DNA of 64,000 nt from positions 2,046,001 through 2,110,000 of the forward strand of contig NZ_CP051305.1 of NCBI RefSeq assembly GCF_024181385.1, in the 5' to 3' direction. Position 1 is the stretch's first letter. Each line of letters opens with the position of its first letter. Source of the stretch: Treponema sp. OMZ 798. Lineage in GTDB: Bacteria; Spirochaetota; Spirochaetia; Treponematales; Treponemataceae. Shown here one piece after another: positions 15,214 through 24,338 of this stretch. The translations under genes and the position numbers were made by a program. The notes under the pieces are model-generated. The model saw nothing but the letters and a program-made list of their open reading frames with translations. It was not told the origin of the DNA and did no database searches.

Positions 15214-16746
15214 TTATTTAAATAGGTTCCCAAAATTATCTTGGAATTTAGCATTGGTAAAAATATAATCCATAAAGGTTTTATGAGCAATCGGAAGAGG
15301 ATAATTCATTCCCTGCATACTCATAATAGCTGCTATGTGATAATAGGGGAACCAAGCTCCTGCCTGATTTTGGTAATCCGTTTTAGTACGATCCATTGTG
15401 TAGCTGTCAATTTCTTTTTCTTCTGCAAGAGTTAAAATGGCAACCTCAGAACCGGCAAGAATAGGCTCGGAAATTTCTCCGCTCTTTAAAGCAAAGGCCT
15501 TTTTAAAAAAGGCTTCGTTTTTTGAAAGAGCTGCAAAAACACCCTGAGCCGGAAGAGGCGGAAGGGAGCTTGCGTTTCCGTAATTGATTCCAAAAAGATT
15601 TGAAGTCTCAACCGTTAAGGTTGTTTCTTTAAAATCTTCAGCAGCTTTTTCAAGCCCTAAAGCTTTTGCATTTTCCGCAAATTTATTTGCAGTTTGGAGC
15701 ACATAATCTTCGAGCATTCCCTTTTCATTTCGATTCATGTAATTTCGAATATTTGAAATAAGAGACTCACTTTCAAAATCGGGAAGAGAAGGCTCTGCGT
15801 TACACCTTACAATTCCGAACATGCCGTTTTGCATAGAAACAACAGGGCTTAAATCTGAAGGCTTCAAAGCTAAAACAGCTTTAAGATGTTCGTTATCGGG
15901 GAAATATCTATTTATATCCGTTCGATAATTTGAAGTAATCTTTCCGCTTTCATCTGTCAAGGTTTTTGTTGCATTTAAAATAACGGCATCCTCAAAACTT
16001 ACTTCTCCGCTTTTAAGAGAGGCAAGCATCTTCTTTGCTTCTTCTTCGGTGGGATAGCTTAACAAGGATAGATCATAGCTTGTAAAAAGATCGCTGTGTT
16101 CTTTTCCGTATTTTACGATTTCGGAAGAAGGATAGAGGCTCAAATTAAAAACGACATATTTAAAGCTTCTTTCTTTCTTTGCCATATCGACAATAAAATC
16201 GGTTTCGTTTGAAGATGTTTTAAGACCGTAGCTATTTCCATTTCCGAATAAATCTTCAATATATCTGTTATCCTTAATATATTTTTCGATTTCTTTTCTA
16301 TATGTAACTCTGGTAGTTTCGGGAGTCTGCCGGTACCTTGTTTCGGAATAAACTCCGTTTTCATCCAAATAATAGTTTATTAGATCCTTATTAACTCGGA
16401 ACTGAGGAACACGGTATCCGGCATTTATAACCTCATCTTCCATAGCTACTTGCACAACGGCAGCTCTAAAAGCCAAATATGAGAGCTGCTGCCAGAAAAA
16501 TTCCCTCATTTGAGCATCTTCCGGCTCGATTTTTTGCCTCTCAACGTAATTAGCCAAAAAGTGATATTGGTCAACGAAGGGAGAAGACGGACCGTTATCG
16601 ATTCTTACATTACCCCATTTCCCGACTACAGTAAATCCTTGAGAAGCGCGGTCTGTTACCATAGGAGCCACAACAAATGCGATTACACCCAAAACAAAAA
16701 CTATAATGCCTCCTATGGAAGCAGCAACTTTTTTTGAACTAGCCAT
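15214..16746 (-). CDS. SurA/PpiD-like membrane-anchored periplasmic chaperone
   Basis: The 510-residue protein starts at the ATG at 16746, behind AGAGG. A single N-terminal membrane anchor (ASIGGIIVFVLGVIAFVV) is followed by a SurA-N-like helical region (residues ~40-190) and a parvulin-like region near YPTEEEAKKMLASLKSG to SPVVSMQNGMFGIV. PpiD and SurA assist folding of outer-membrane and periplasmic proteins. The isomerase residues are not clearly conserved, so a chaperone role is likelier than catalysis. The promoter (TTGACA-18-TACTAT, 16785-16814) is upstream. The MptE-like gene is the second gene of this operon. Confidence 0.82.
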   Translation of the reverse strand: MASSKKVAASIGGIIVFVLGVIAFVVAPMVTDRASQGFTVVGKWGNVRIDNGPSSPFVDQYHFLANYVERQKIEPEDAQMREFFWQQLSYLAFRAAVVQVAMEDEVINAGYRVPQFRVNKDLINYYLDENGVYSETRYRQTPETTRVTYRKEIEKYIKDNRYIEDLFGNGNSYGLKTSSNETDFIVDMAKKERSFKYVVFNLSLYPSSEIVKYGKEHSDLFTSYDLSLLSYPTEEEAKKMLASLKSGEVSFEDAVILNATKTLTDESGKITSNYRTDINRYFPDNEHLKAVLALKPSDLSPVVSMQNGMFGIVRCNAEPSLPDFESESLISNIRNYMNRNEKGMLEDYVLQTANKFAENAKALGLEKAAEDFKETTLTVETSNLFGINYGNASSLPPLPAQGVFAALSKNEAFFKKAFALKSGEISEPILAGSEVAILTLAEEKEIDSYTMDRTKTDYQNQAGAWFPYYHIAAIMSMQGMNYPLPIAHKTFMDYIFTNAKFQDNFGNLFK

Positions 16747-16784
16747 ATAAACCTCTAAAAATGTAAATTTAGACTTAAAGCAGA

Positions 16785-16814
16785 ATAGTACCACTTATAC
16801 AGCCCCTTTGTCAA
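16785..16814 (-). promoter_or_regulatory. Promoter of the SurA/PpiD-like operon
   Basis: TTGACA (16809-16814), an 18-nt spacer and TACTAT (16785-16790) on the minus strand, directly downstream of the tRNA-Lys terminator. Confidence 0.55.
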
Positions 16815-16831
16815 TACATCAGGCATTGGGG

Positions 16832-16867
16832 CAAAAAAAAACGGAACCGATATAAACCGATTCCGTT
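16832..16867 (-). terminator. Intrinsic terminator of tRNA-Lys
   Basis: Read on the minus strand, AACGGAA pairs with TTCCGTT across a partly paired ~14-nt loop and runs into nine T residues. It begins directly after the tRNA 3' end. Confidence 0.75.
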
Positions 16868-16868
16868 T

Positions 16869-16941
16869 TGAGCTATTCAGGATTCGAACCTGAGACCCAC
16901 GCCTTAAAAGGGCGTTGCTCTACCTACTGAGCTAATAGCCC
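16869..16941 (-). tRNA. tRNA-Lys (TTT)
   Basis: The minus strand folds into a full cloverleaf. The acceptor is GGGCTAT/ATAGCTC (one G-U pair), the D-arm GCTC...GAGC, the anticodon stem ACGCC/GGCGT with loop CTTTTAA (anticodon TTT), and the T-arm TCAGG-TTCGAAT-CCTGA. The discriminator is A and CCA is not encoded. The matching synthetase in this window is of class I (42639-44225). Confidence 0.95.
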
Positions 16942-17104
16942 ATTTTGCATTTGCAACAGGGGCTATAATATCACAGGTTAAAATAAATGTCAATACTAAA
17001 TTGGTCAAAAAAAGCATATTTTTGGAAATTTTTAGCTCCAAGACTCAAATTTCAGTTATAATTTAAAACAATTTTTATCTGAATATAAAGGTTCCCTGTA
17101 ACAT

Positions 17105-17878
17105 TTACCAGCTTCCGGAAGCACCTCCGCCCCCAAAACTGCCTCCTCCGCCGGAATATCCGCCGCCTTCTCCGGAACCTGAAAATTTAAACACAGTTCT
17201 TGAAGTAAATAAATTCGTCGCTAATTCATGACCGGTAAAACCTTGTAAAGTTACTAAGCGGAACAAAATCCAAAAAAAGCATGGAATCAGCCTGCAAATG
17301 ATGAACCAAATCACAAGCATAAGCAAGAGTCCAATAATGATGGTAAGACCATCAAGATCTTCATCGGAGGAACCGATGTCGGATAAAATGTTTTCATCCT
17401 GTAATGCATGTCCTGCGATAGCCTTTACACCTAGGAATATTCCGGTACCGAAATTTTTAGATTTAAATTCCGGTGCAATTATATTGCGTATGATACGTCC
17501 GGCAGCAGCATCCGTAAGATTTGCTTCAAGCCCGTACCCTACTTCAATGCGCATTTTTCGGTCATTCACGGCAACAAGGAGCAAAACACCGGAGTCTTTT
17601 TCTTTGGAACCCAACTGCCAAGTTTCTGCAACACGCAAGGAGTATTCTTCAAGATTTTCTCCTTCAAGAGAGGGAATGGTAAGCACAACAATTTGTACAT
17701 CCGATTTTTTTTCAATTCCAAAAAGAAAGTTCTCTATTTCAGCCTTTTTATCATACGATAGAACTCCGGCTAAATCGTTTACCGGCCCTTTGAGATTGGG
17801 CACAGCAAGGCTAAAAGCCTTAAACAAGGTCAAAAACAAAAAACAAAGGATAAAGAGATTTTTAATATTTTTTTTCAT
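17105..17878 (-). CDS. TPM-domain membrane protein with glycine-rich tail
   Basis: The 257-residue protein has a signal peptide (~residues 1-24) and a TPM (TLP18.3/Psb32/MOLO-1) domain. The domain runs from VPNLKGPVNDLAGVLSYDKK through DVQIVVLTIPSLEG to RIEVGYGLEANLTDA. A membrane segment (~residues 179-205) and a low-complexity tail, GGYSGGGGSFGGGGASGSW, follow. The domain is periplasmic and its biochemical role is not established. The start abuts the stop of the next gene upstream (TAAATG), with GGAGAAG as SD, so the two TPM genes are one operon. The lemA gene often seen beside such pairs is absent. Confidence 0.87.
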   Translation of the reverse strand: MKKNIKNLFILCFLFLTLFKAFSLAVPNLKGPVNDLAGVLSYDKKAEIENFLFGIEKKSDVQIVVLTIPSLEGENLEEYSLRVAETWQLGSKEKDSGVLLLVAVNDRKMRIEVGYGLEANLTDAAAGRIIRNIIAPEFKSKNFGTGIFLGVKAIAGHALQDENILSDIGSSDEDLDGLTIIIGLLLMLVIWFIICRLIPCFFWILFRLVTLQGFTGHELATNLFTSRTVFKFSGSGEGGGYSGGGGSFGGGGASGSW

Positions 17879-18571
17879 TTACTTCTCCAAGACAACAAGC
17901 CCGTCAGGGTATTCATTAGGATTTCCTTCCGTTTTAGGAAAATGTTTTGAAAGAATATTTCCGCATTCTTCCACAGCAGAACAAAGACTTTTTGCAGTCT
18001 GCTTCAATTTTAAACCTTCGGTTATTGTTTTACAAATACCGTTCCATTTACCTTGCTCAACTTTTTCGGCAATACCGGAATCGGCAATAATAAAAACCTT
18101 TCTTTCAAGGATGGAAACAAAGATCAAAATACCTGTTCTTTCAGCTGTCTTGTAGATTCCGCATTCTACAAAATGCCTTAAAGCACGCGCATACACTCTT
18201 GCTTCTTTTATTTTTTTTGGAATTATTAATCTGTCGAGCGCAGGAATATTTATCAGCAAAAAGAAAAGAAGCATTATAATCCAAACACTAAATCCGATTA
18301 CCGCTGTAAGCATCTTAGGCGAAGGATACCATAATTTTGTTTGAAGAAGCCGCCAGATACCGTCTCCAAAATAAAGCATGATAAAAAAAGAAATAAAGGC
18401 GAGGCACAGTGCTGCAAACATTTCTACAAAGGAGTAGGAATCGCTTTGCGGAATAACGGCCAAGGCAATTTCTCCGTTTGTTGTTTTTTCAGCTTCTGCA
18501 ACGGCATTTTTAATCAAATCCAAATCTTCATTCTTAATGTGTATTTTACTTAATATTCGGTTATTTTCCAT
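17879..18571 (-). CDS. TPM-domain protein with internal membrane segments
   Basis: The 230-residue protein starts at the ATG at 18571, behind GGAGAT. The N-terminal half has IKNAVAEAEKTTNGEIALAV followed by two membrane segments (FAALCLAFISFFIMLYFG and VIGFSVWIIMLLFFLLI). The C-terminal half continues the TPM fold (RTGILIFVSILERKVFIIAD, GIAEKV). It is coupled to the secreted TPM protein downstream, and the two probably act at the same membrane. Function unknown. Confidence 0.83.
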   Translation of the reverse strand: MENNRILSKIHIKNEDLDLIKNAVAEAEKTTNGEIALAVIPQSDSYSFVEMFAALCLAFISFFIMLYFGDGIWRLLQTKLWYPSPKMLTAVIGFSVWIIMLLFFLLINIPALDRLIIPKKIKEARVYARALRHFVECGIYKTAERTGILIFVSILERKVFIIADSGIAEKVEQGKWNGICKTITEGLKLKQTAKSLCSAVEECGNILSKHFPKTEGNPNEYPDGLVVLEK

Positions 18572-18659
18572 AAAGCTATCTCCAACATTTATTATACCAC
18601 TTTTATACGAAAATCGCAAGTTAAAACTTCCGTTTAAATACTGTATCTTAATCGCTTAC

Positions 18660-18688
18660 TTGCGAAATTATCTGCGATATGCTAAAAT
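18660..18688 (+). promoter_or_regulatory. Promoter of the Hen1-Pnkp operon
   Basis: TTGCGA (18660-18665), a 17-nt spacer and TAAAAT (18683-18688). A leader of about 30 nt with the SD AAGGAAG precedes the Hen1 ATG. Confidence 0.5.
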
Positions 18689-18725
18689 ACCGATTGTTTA
18701 GAAATAGTATAATAAGGAAGAATAA

Positions 18726-19367
18726 ATGCTTTTAACGATAAGTGCTGAAGGAAGTAACTTGAATATTTTAAGTTTTTTGCTGCACAAGCATCCCGATAAA
18801 TTACAGACAGCAGAATTATCGGTAGGAAAGGCCCATGTCTTTTATCCCGAATACTCGAAAGAAAAAACTACGGCAGCCCTGCTTTTGGAAATTGATCCTG
18901 TCGGCATGGTACGCAATGCAAAAAATTTTACGGGCAAGGATTTTTTACTTGGTCAATATGTAAATGACCGCCCCTATGTTGCATCCTCCTTTATGAGCTC
19001 TGCAATTTCAAAGGTCTTTTCAAGTGCCCTAAACGGAAACTGCAAGGAACATCCGGAATATGTTGATGAGGCACTTTCATTGACTGTCAAGATTTCAGTT
19101 CTTCCCGCTCCGCGAGGCGGAGAGATGTTGATTAAAAACATTTTTGAACCTCTTGGCTACAGTGTCGAAGCCGAGCGTCATATTCTCGATACAAAATTTA
19201 CCGAATGGGGATACGGAAAATATTTTACACTCACATTAAAAAATAAATTACCTCTTAAAGATTTGCTTTCTCATCTTTATGTTTTAATTCCCGTATTGGA
19301 TAACGAAAAGCATTATTTTATTACGCAGGATGAGGTCGATAAATTATTGCAAAAAGGAAGGGGCTGA
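18726..19367 (+). CDS. hen1: Hen1 N-terminal (Pnkp-activating) domain, ended by an in-frame TGA
   Basis: The 213 residues match the bacterial Hen1 N-terminal domain (MLLTISAEGSN, FYPEYSKEKTTAALLLEIDP, GKDFLLGQYVNDRPYVASSF, DEVDKLLQKGRG). In bacterial RNA repair, Hen1 2'-O-methylates the 3' end at a tRNA break while Pnkp heals and seals it; the Hen1 N-terminal half is the part that activates the Pnkp ligase. The frame stops at a TGA (19365-19367) exactly where other Hen1 proteins continue with Trp (GEGW-LxxHP type). The same frame then reads on without shift into the methyltransferase domain. This half could still fold and activate Pnkp. Confidence 0.88.
   Translation: MLLTISAEGSNLNILSFLLHKHPDKLQTAELSVGKAHVFYPEYSKEKTTAALLLEIDPVGMVRNAKNFTGKDFLLGQYVNDRPYVASSFMSSAISKVFSSALNGNCKEHPEYVDEALSLTVKISVLPAPRGGEMLIKNIFEPLGYSVEAERHILDTKFTEWGYGKYFTLTLKNKLPLKDLLSHLYVLIPVLDNEKHYFITQDEVDKLLQKGRG
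19365..19367 (+). other. In-frame TGA inside hen1 at a normal Trp position
   Basis: Codons around the stop read K-G-R-G-[TGA]-L-E-N-H-P-S-K-D-L-I-V-S-R-Y-L, with no frame change. A single G-to-A change of TGG would account for it. Sequencing error, true nonsense mutation and programmed read-through all remain possible. Confidence 0.85.
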
Positions 19368-19409
19368 CTTGAAAATCATCCTTCTAAAGATTTAATAGTT
19401 TCACGCTAT

Positions 19410-20126
19410 TTGATAAACATAAAATCTCTTGTGCGCTCAGCCTTTGATACGCTGGCTGAAGATACGGCGCAATCCGAAACCGAAGAAGAATCCGATTCTC
19501 CTCTTCAAAAAGAAAAAAAGGAAAGGCTCCACGATCAAAGACTGAATGCCGTTGCCGAAAAATTAAAAGAGAGCGGAGCGGCAAGCGTAATCGATCTAGG
19601 CTGCGGAGACGGCAAACTGATACGCCTTCTTTTAAAAGAAAAACAATTTGAAAAAATTGCCGGTATGGATGTTTCATATTCCGAATTGACAAAATGCAAG
19701 GAAAGACTCCATTGGGAGGATATGCCGCCTAAACAAAAAGAAAGGCTTAATTTATTTCAAAGCTCATTGATGTACAGGGACAAAAGATTTTCGGGTTTTG
19801 ATGCTGCCGCTGTTGTTGAAGTAATAGAACACCTCGATGAAAACAGACTGCCTGCTTTTGAAAAATCCGTCTTTAAATTTGCAAAGCCAAATACGATTGT
19901 TCTTACTACACCGAACAGTGAGTACAATGTGCAATACGAAAATTTAGCAAACGGAAAAATGCGCCATACGGATCACCGTTTTGAATGGACCCGCAAGGAA
20001 TTTGAAACATGGGCAAAAAGAGTTGCCGATGAAAATAATTATTCGGTTGAGTTTTTTCCGGTAGGTGAAGAAGAAAAAAATATAGGAGCTCCGTCGCAGA
20101 TGGCGGTATTTAAATATGCAGATTAA
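19410..20126 (+). CDS. hen1: Hen1 C-terminal RNA 3'-terminal 2'-O-methyltransferase domain
   Basis: The product holds the SAM site VIDLGCGDGKLIRLL and the Hen1 metal-site motifs EVIEHLDE and RHTDHRFEW, with the Glu/His ligands present, so the catalytic domain is intact. As a separate protein it could begin at the TTG at 19410, but no convincing SD precedes it. Read-through of the TGA at 19365 would give one ~466-residue Hen1 of normal length. The end overlaps the pnkp start by 11 bp. Confidence 0.85.
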   Translation: MINIKSLVRSAFDTLAEDTAQSETEEESDSPLQKEKKERLHDQRLNAVAEKLKESGAASVIDLGCGDGKLIRLLLKEKQFEKIAGMDVSYSELTKCKERLHWEDMPPKQKERLNLFQSSLMYRDKRFSGFDAAAVVEVIEHLDENRLPAFEKSVFKFAKPNTIVLTTPNSEYNVQYENLANGKMRHTDHRFEWTRKEFETWAKRVADENNYSVEFFPVGEEEKNIGAPSQMAVFKYAD

Positions 20127-22686
20127 TATACCAAAGACCTCATTGGTTTTACTCGTCGGAGTTTCGGGCTCCGGTAAAAGCAGCTTTGCACAAAAGCATT
20201 TTGAAAAATACGAAATTATTTCTTCCGATGTTTGCCGCGGTATAGTTTCAAACGATGAAAATAATCAATCAGCCACAAACGATGCTTTTGAAGTTTTTAA
20301 CTTTATTCTTTCAAAGCGGCTGCAAAACGGATTACTCACGGTTGCAGATGCAACAAATATTCAGCAAGAAGCAAGAAAAAAACTTCTCGACATAGCCCGC
20401 TCCTTTCATATTCTTCCTGTTGCAATTGTTTTTGATTTACCTCAAGAACTTTGCGAAAAAAGAAACGAAGCAAGAACGGACAGAAATATTTCTACCAGAG
20501 TTTTAAGACGGCACATGCAGGACTTAAAACATTCGTTAAAGAATTTAAAAAAAGAAGGTTTTAAAAAACTTTATATTTTACGATCTGAAGAAGAAGTAAA
20601 TTCCGTTACCGAAATTGTCCGTGAAAAACTTTATAACGATAAAACCGATATGCACGGCCCTTTCGATATTATCGGCGATGTGCACGGCTGTTATGACGAG
20701 CTTCTGGAACTTTTGCAAAAACTAAATTACAAAATAGATTCGGCAGCCGATGACGGAAAAAATTACGGCTTGCAGGTAAGCCATCCAGAAAACCGCATGG
20801 CCGTTTTTTTAGGAGACCTCGTAGACAGGGGCCCGGCTTCACCTAAAGTTTTAAAACTTGTTATGAGTATGGTGCGGAACGGTTCCGCCCTCTGCGTTCC
20901 CGGCAATCACGATATGAAGCTTCACAAAAAACTAAACGGAAAGGCAGTACAGGAAAAACACGGACTTGCCGAAACTCTTGCACAGCTTGAAACAGAATCC
21001 GAAGAATTTAAAAACGATCTAAAAGAATTTTTATACGGCCTTGTAAGTCACTATGTTTTGGATTCCGGAAAACTTGTCGTCGCTCACGCAGGGCTTAAAG
21101 AAGAAATGCACGGCCGAGGATCGGGAGCCGTTCGCTCTTTTTGTTTATATGGAGAAACAACCGGCGAAACGGACGAGTTCGGTTTACCTGTAAGATATAA
21201 TTGGGCTTCGGAATACCGCGGCAGGGCAAAGGTAGTTTACGGGCACACACCTGTGCCGGCTTCGGAATGGCTTAATAACACGATTGACATAGATACCGGC
21301 TGTGTTTTCGGAGGAACCTTGACTGCATTACGTTATCCCGAAGAGGAGCTTGTATCGGTTCGGGCAAAAAAAATTTATACAGAGCCGGTGCGCCCTATCG
21401 AGCCCAAACTTTCATTTTCATTGCAGCATGAAAACGATGATCTCCTCGATATTGAAGACGTAACAGGAAGACGAATTATTCAAACCCGCTTAAAAAACAA
21501 TATCCTAATCCGCGAAGAGCAGTCCATTGCAGCCCTAGAAGCAGTCAGCCGTTTTGCGGTAAATCCCAAATGGCTAATCTATCTTCCGCCCACAATGTCG
21601 CCTTCCGAAACAAGCAGACTTGAAAATTTTTTGGAGCACCCTATCGAAGCTATCGATTATTACAAAAGCCGCGGATTAAAAAAAATTATCTTGGAAGAAA
21701 AGCACATGGGCTCAAGGGCCGTGCTTATTATTTGCAAGGACATTCAAACTGCGGAAAAAAGATTCGGAATTACAACTGAAGGCTTCGGTATTTGTTATAC
21801 CAGAACAGGAAGAAACTTTTTTAACGATTCAAAAATAGAAAAAGAATTTTTGACAAAGGTTCAAAGAGCCTTAACGCTTTCAAACTTTTGGGAAAAGCAC
21901 AGCACCAATTGGGTCTGCCTCGATGCGGAACTCATGCCGTGGTCTGTAAAGGCTCAAAGTCTTATCCATGATCAATATGCGGCAACAGGTTCCTCTGCAA
22001 TAAATTCCCTTTCGGAAGCGGAAAAAATTTTAACTCTTACAAAAATGCGCGGAGTTGAAGGAGTAGAAAATTTATCGGCCGCCTTTACTCAAAAGAAAAT
22101 CGCTGTTGAAAAATTTATTGACTCTTACCGCAATTATTGTTGGGAAGTAAAAAGCATAGATGATTATCAACTCGCACCCTTCCACATTTTGGCAACGGAA
22201 GACTTTGTGCACACCGATAAAAATCACGAATGGCACATGGAAAACATAAAAGAAATCTGTCTTGCCGATAAAACGCTTTTTAAAATTACACCCTATAAAA
22301 TAGTTAATGTAGAAAATGAAGATGAAATAAAAGATGCGGTAAATTGGTGGCTCTCTCTTACACGGGCCGGCGGAGAAGGAATGGTAATAAAGCCCTTCGA
22401 TTTTGTTTTTTATGCAGAAAAGCACGGCCTCGTTCAACCAGGCGTTAAATGTCGCGGAAAAGAATACTTGCGTATTATTTACGGCCCGGAATATTGCGAA
22501 AAAGAAAATTTAGACCGCTTAAAGAAAAGAGGTTTGGCAAAAAAAAGAGCTCTGGCCTTACAGGAATTCGCCCTCGGCATAGAAGCTCTTGAACGATTTG
22601 TAAAAAAAGAACCTTTAAGACGGGTTCACGAAAGTGCATTTGCAGTTCTAGCCCTCGAAAGCGAAGCTGTCGATCCGCGGTTGTAA
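20116..22686 (+). CDS. pnkp: Polynucleotide kinase-phosphatase-ligase Pnkp
   Basis: The 856-residue three-domain bacterial RNA repair enzyme is complete. The 5'-kinase has the P-loop GVSGSGKSS (residues ~12-20). The binuclear metallophosphatase has GDVHGCYDE (Asp188, His190), FLGDLVDRGP and VPGNHD. The ATP-dependent ligase has the adenylylation motif LEEKHMGSRAV (Lys529), with later motifs GEGMVIKPF and VKCRGKEYL. It repairs ribotoxin-cut tRNA together with Hen1. The start overlaps the hen1 stop, which indicates coupled expression. All signature residues are present, so this partner is predicted to be functional. Confidence 0.95.
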   Translation: MQINIPKTSLVLLVGVSGSGKSSFAQKHFEKYEIISSDVCRGIVSNDENNQSATNDAFEVFNFILSKRLQNGLLTVADATNIQQEARKKLLDIARSFHILPVAIVFDLPQELCEKRNEARTDRNISTRVLRRHMQDLKHSLKNLKKEGFKKLYILRSEEEVNSVTEIVREKLYNDKTDMHGPFDIIGDVHGCYDELLELLQKLNYKIDSAADDGKNYGLQVSHPENRMAVFLGDLVDRGPASPKVLKLVMSMVRNGSALCVPGNHDMKLHKKLNGKAVQEKHGLAETLAQLETESEEFKNDLKEFLYGLVSHYVLDSGKLVVAHAGLKEEMHGRGSGAVRSFCLYGETTGETDEFGLPVRYNWASEYRGRAKVVYGHTPVPASEWLNNTIDIDTGCVFGGTLTALRYPEEELVSVRAKKIYTEPVRPIEPKLSFSLQHENDDLLDIEDVTGRRIIQTRLKNNILIREEQSIAALEAVSRFAVNPKWLIYLPPTMSPSETSRLENFLEHPIEAIDYYKSRGLKKIILEEKHMGSRAVLIICKDIQTAEKRFGITTEGFGICYTRTGRNFFNDSKIEKEFLTKVQRALTLSNFWEKHSTNWVCLDAELMPWSVKAQSLIHDQYAATGSSAINSLSEAEKILTLTKMRGVEGVENLSAAFTQKKIAVEKFIDSYRNYCWEVKSIDDYQLAPFHILATEDFVHTDKNHEWHMENIKEICLADKTLFKITPYKIVNVENEDEIKDAVNWWLSLTRAGGEGMVIKPFDFVFYAEKHGLVQPGVKCRGKEYLRIIYGPEYCEKENLDRLKKRGLAKKRALALQEFALGIEALERFVKKEPLRRVHESAFAVLALESEAVDPRL

Positions 22687-22694
22687 TTATAAGA

Positions 22695-22723
22695 TTGCCA
22701 AATTTTTATTTTTCTGTTATACT
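22695..22723 (+). promoter_or_regulatory. Promoter of AAA/PD-(D/E)XK copy 2, predicted near-leaderless
   Basis: TTGCCA (22695-22700), a 17-nt spacer and TATACT (22718-22723). The ATG follows after 7 nt, with no SD. Confidence 0.65.
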
Positions 22724-22730
22724 AATAAAT

Positions 22731-24332
22731 ATGAGCAATATTAGAAAGATGCCCATAGGCATTCAAAGCTTTGAAAAACTTATAACAAACGGCTTTTTTT
22801 ATGTCGATAAAACCGAATATATATGGAATATGATTAAAAATCCTGTTCCATACTTTTTAAGCCGTCCGCGCCGTTTCGGGAAAAGCCTCCTTCTTTCCAC
22901 ATTAAAAGCCTACTTCCTTGGTCAAAAAGAACTATTTAAGGGTTTAGCTATAGAAAAACTTGAAGAGAGCGAAAAAGACAAAAGAGAAATCTGGCAGGAA
23001 TATCCTGTGCTCTATTTGGATTTTAACATAGGAGTTTACGATACAAATGAAGGTCTTTTAAATAGGCTTAATTCTTTTTTACAAGAATATGAAAAAATAT
23101 ACGGCAGCACAGGTCTTGATCTTCCTGACCGTTTTCAAAATTTGATAAGGACAGCCTGTGAAAAAACCGGCAAGCAAATAGTTATTCTCATTGACGAGTA
23201 TGACAAACCTCTTCTGCAAACTATGTGGAAGGATGAGCGCCTAAACGAAATCTACCGCACAATTTTAAAAAGTTTTTTTGGAGTGATTAAAAGTGCTGAC
23301 CAATATCTACGCTTTGTATTTTTAACGGGAGTTACAAAATTCAGTAAGGTTAGCATATTCAGCGATTTAAATAATCTTAGAGATTTGAGCCTGTTGCCGG
23401 ACTATTCTGCTCTCTGCGGTATCTCACAAGAAGAACTTGAAGAAGACTTTAAACCTGAAATTAGATCTCTTGCAGAAAAAAATGACATAAGCTATGAAGA
23501 CGTTCTTACAAAGCTAAAGCAAAGATATGACGGTTATAAATTTTCCGAGATTGGAAAAAATATGTACAATCCTTTTAGCTTGTTAAATGTTTTTGCCGCC
23601 GGAAGGATGCGAGACTATTGGTTCGCAACAGGTACTCCGACCTTCTTAGTCAACTATTTAAAAAGAGCTCATTATAATATTCCCGACCTTGACGGTAATG
23701 TAAAAATGAACGAAGCCGGCTTAGAGACTTACAGGGCAGATGCAATTAATCCGCTGCCGATTCTTTTTCAATCGGGCTATTTGACAATTAAAGATTATAA
23801 CGATTTTTCGAGACTTTACCGTTTAGGTTTTCCTAACGATGAGGTAAGGTACGGTTTTTTAGATAATTTGCTTCCCGCTTACACCCCGATACGGACCGAC
23901 AAAACAGGACTTTCAATTTGGGAATTCTATGAGCAAATCGAGGCCGGAGATGTGGACGGTCTTATGCAAAAGATGAAGGGCATAATATCCGGAATTCCAT
24001 ACGATAATTTCACAGAAAAAGATCTTACCTTGCGCGAGCAAAACTATCAAACAGCGGTTTATCTTGTGTTCGCACTTATGAACCAATTTGTACACACGGA
24101 AGTACATTGTGCAACAGGGAGAGCCGACTGTATTGTTGAATTAAAAGATAAGGTTTATATATTTGAATTTAAACTTATCTCAACCGGAACGGCTGAAGAC
24201 GCTATAAAACAAATCAAAGATAAAAACTATGCCGGTAAATATTCGGGCAGCGGTAAAAAAATCATCATCGTAGGTACAAATTTTGATGAAAAAAAAAGGA
24301 CTATTCAGGATTGGAAGATTGAGGAATTATAA
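22731..24332 (+). CDS. AAA-ATPase-like / PD-(D/E)XK nuclease family protein, copy 2
   Basis: The 533-residue protein is nearly identical in plan to copy 1. It has RKMPIGIQSFEKL at the start, SRPRRFGKSLLLS, IVILIDEYDKPLL, the conserved ATGTPTFLV block, and a C-terminal GRADCIVELKDKVYIFEFK nuclease core. I take the ATG at 22731 rather than the upstream frame start, because the promoter lies between them. Most differences from copy 1 fall around residues ~100-145 and ~405-420. It stands alone downstream of pnkp, and the radical-SAM gene follows after 6 bp. Function unknown. Confidence 0.88.
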   Translation: MSNIRKMPIGIQSFEKLITNGFFYVDKTEYIWNMIKNPVPYFLSRPRRFGKSLLLSTLKAYFLGQKELFKGLAIEKLEESEKDKREIWQEYPVLYLDFNIGVYDTNEGLLNRLNSFLQEYEKIYGSTGLDLPDRFQNLIRTACEKTGKQIVILIDEYDKPLLQTMWKDERLNEIYRTILKSFFGVIKSADQYLRFVFLTGVTKFSKVSIFSDLNNLRDLSLLPDYSALCGISQEELEEDFKPEIRSLAEKNDISYEDVLTKLKQRYDGYKFSEIGKNMYNPFSLLNVFAAGRMRDYWFATGTPTFLVNYLKRAHYNIPDLDGNVKMNEAGLETYRADAINPLPILFQSGYLTIKDYNDFSRLYRLGFPNDEVRYGFLDNLLPAYTPIRTDKTGLSIWEFYEQIEAGDVDGLMQKMKGIISGIPYDNFTEKDLTLREQNYQTAVYLVFALMNQFVHTEVHCATGRADCIVELKDKVYIFEFKLISTGTAEDAIKQIKDKNYAGKYSGSGKKIIIVGTNFDEKKRTIQDWKIEEL

Positions 24333-24338
24333 TATCTC

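Noticed and set aside
19365..19430. TGA in hen1 as a selenocysteine codon
   Set aside because: Only a weak A/T stem (AAATC...GATTT) follows and the family has Trp, not Cys, at this position. A nonsense change from TGG is simpler.
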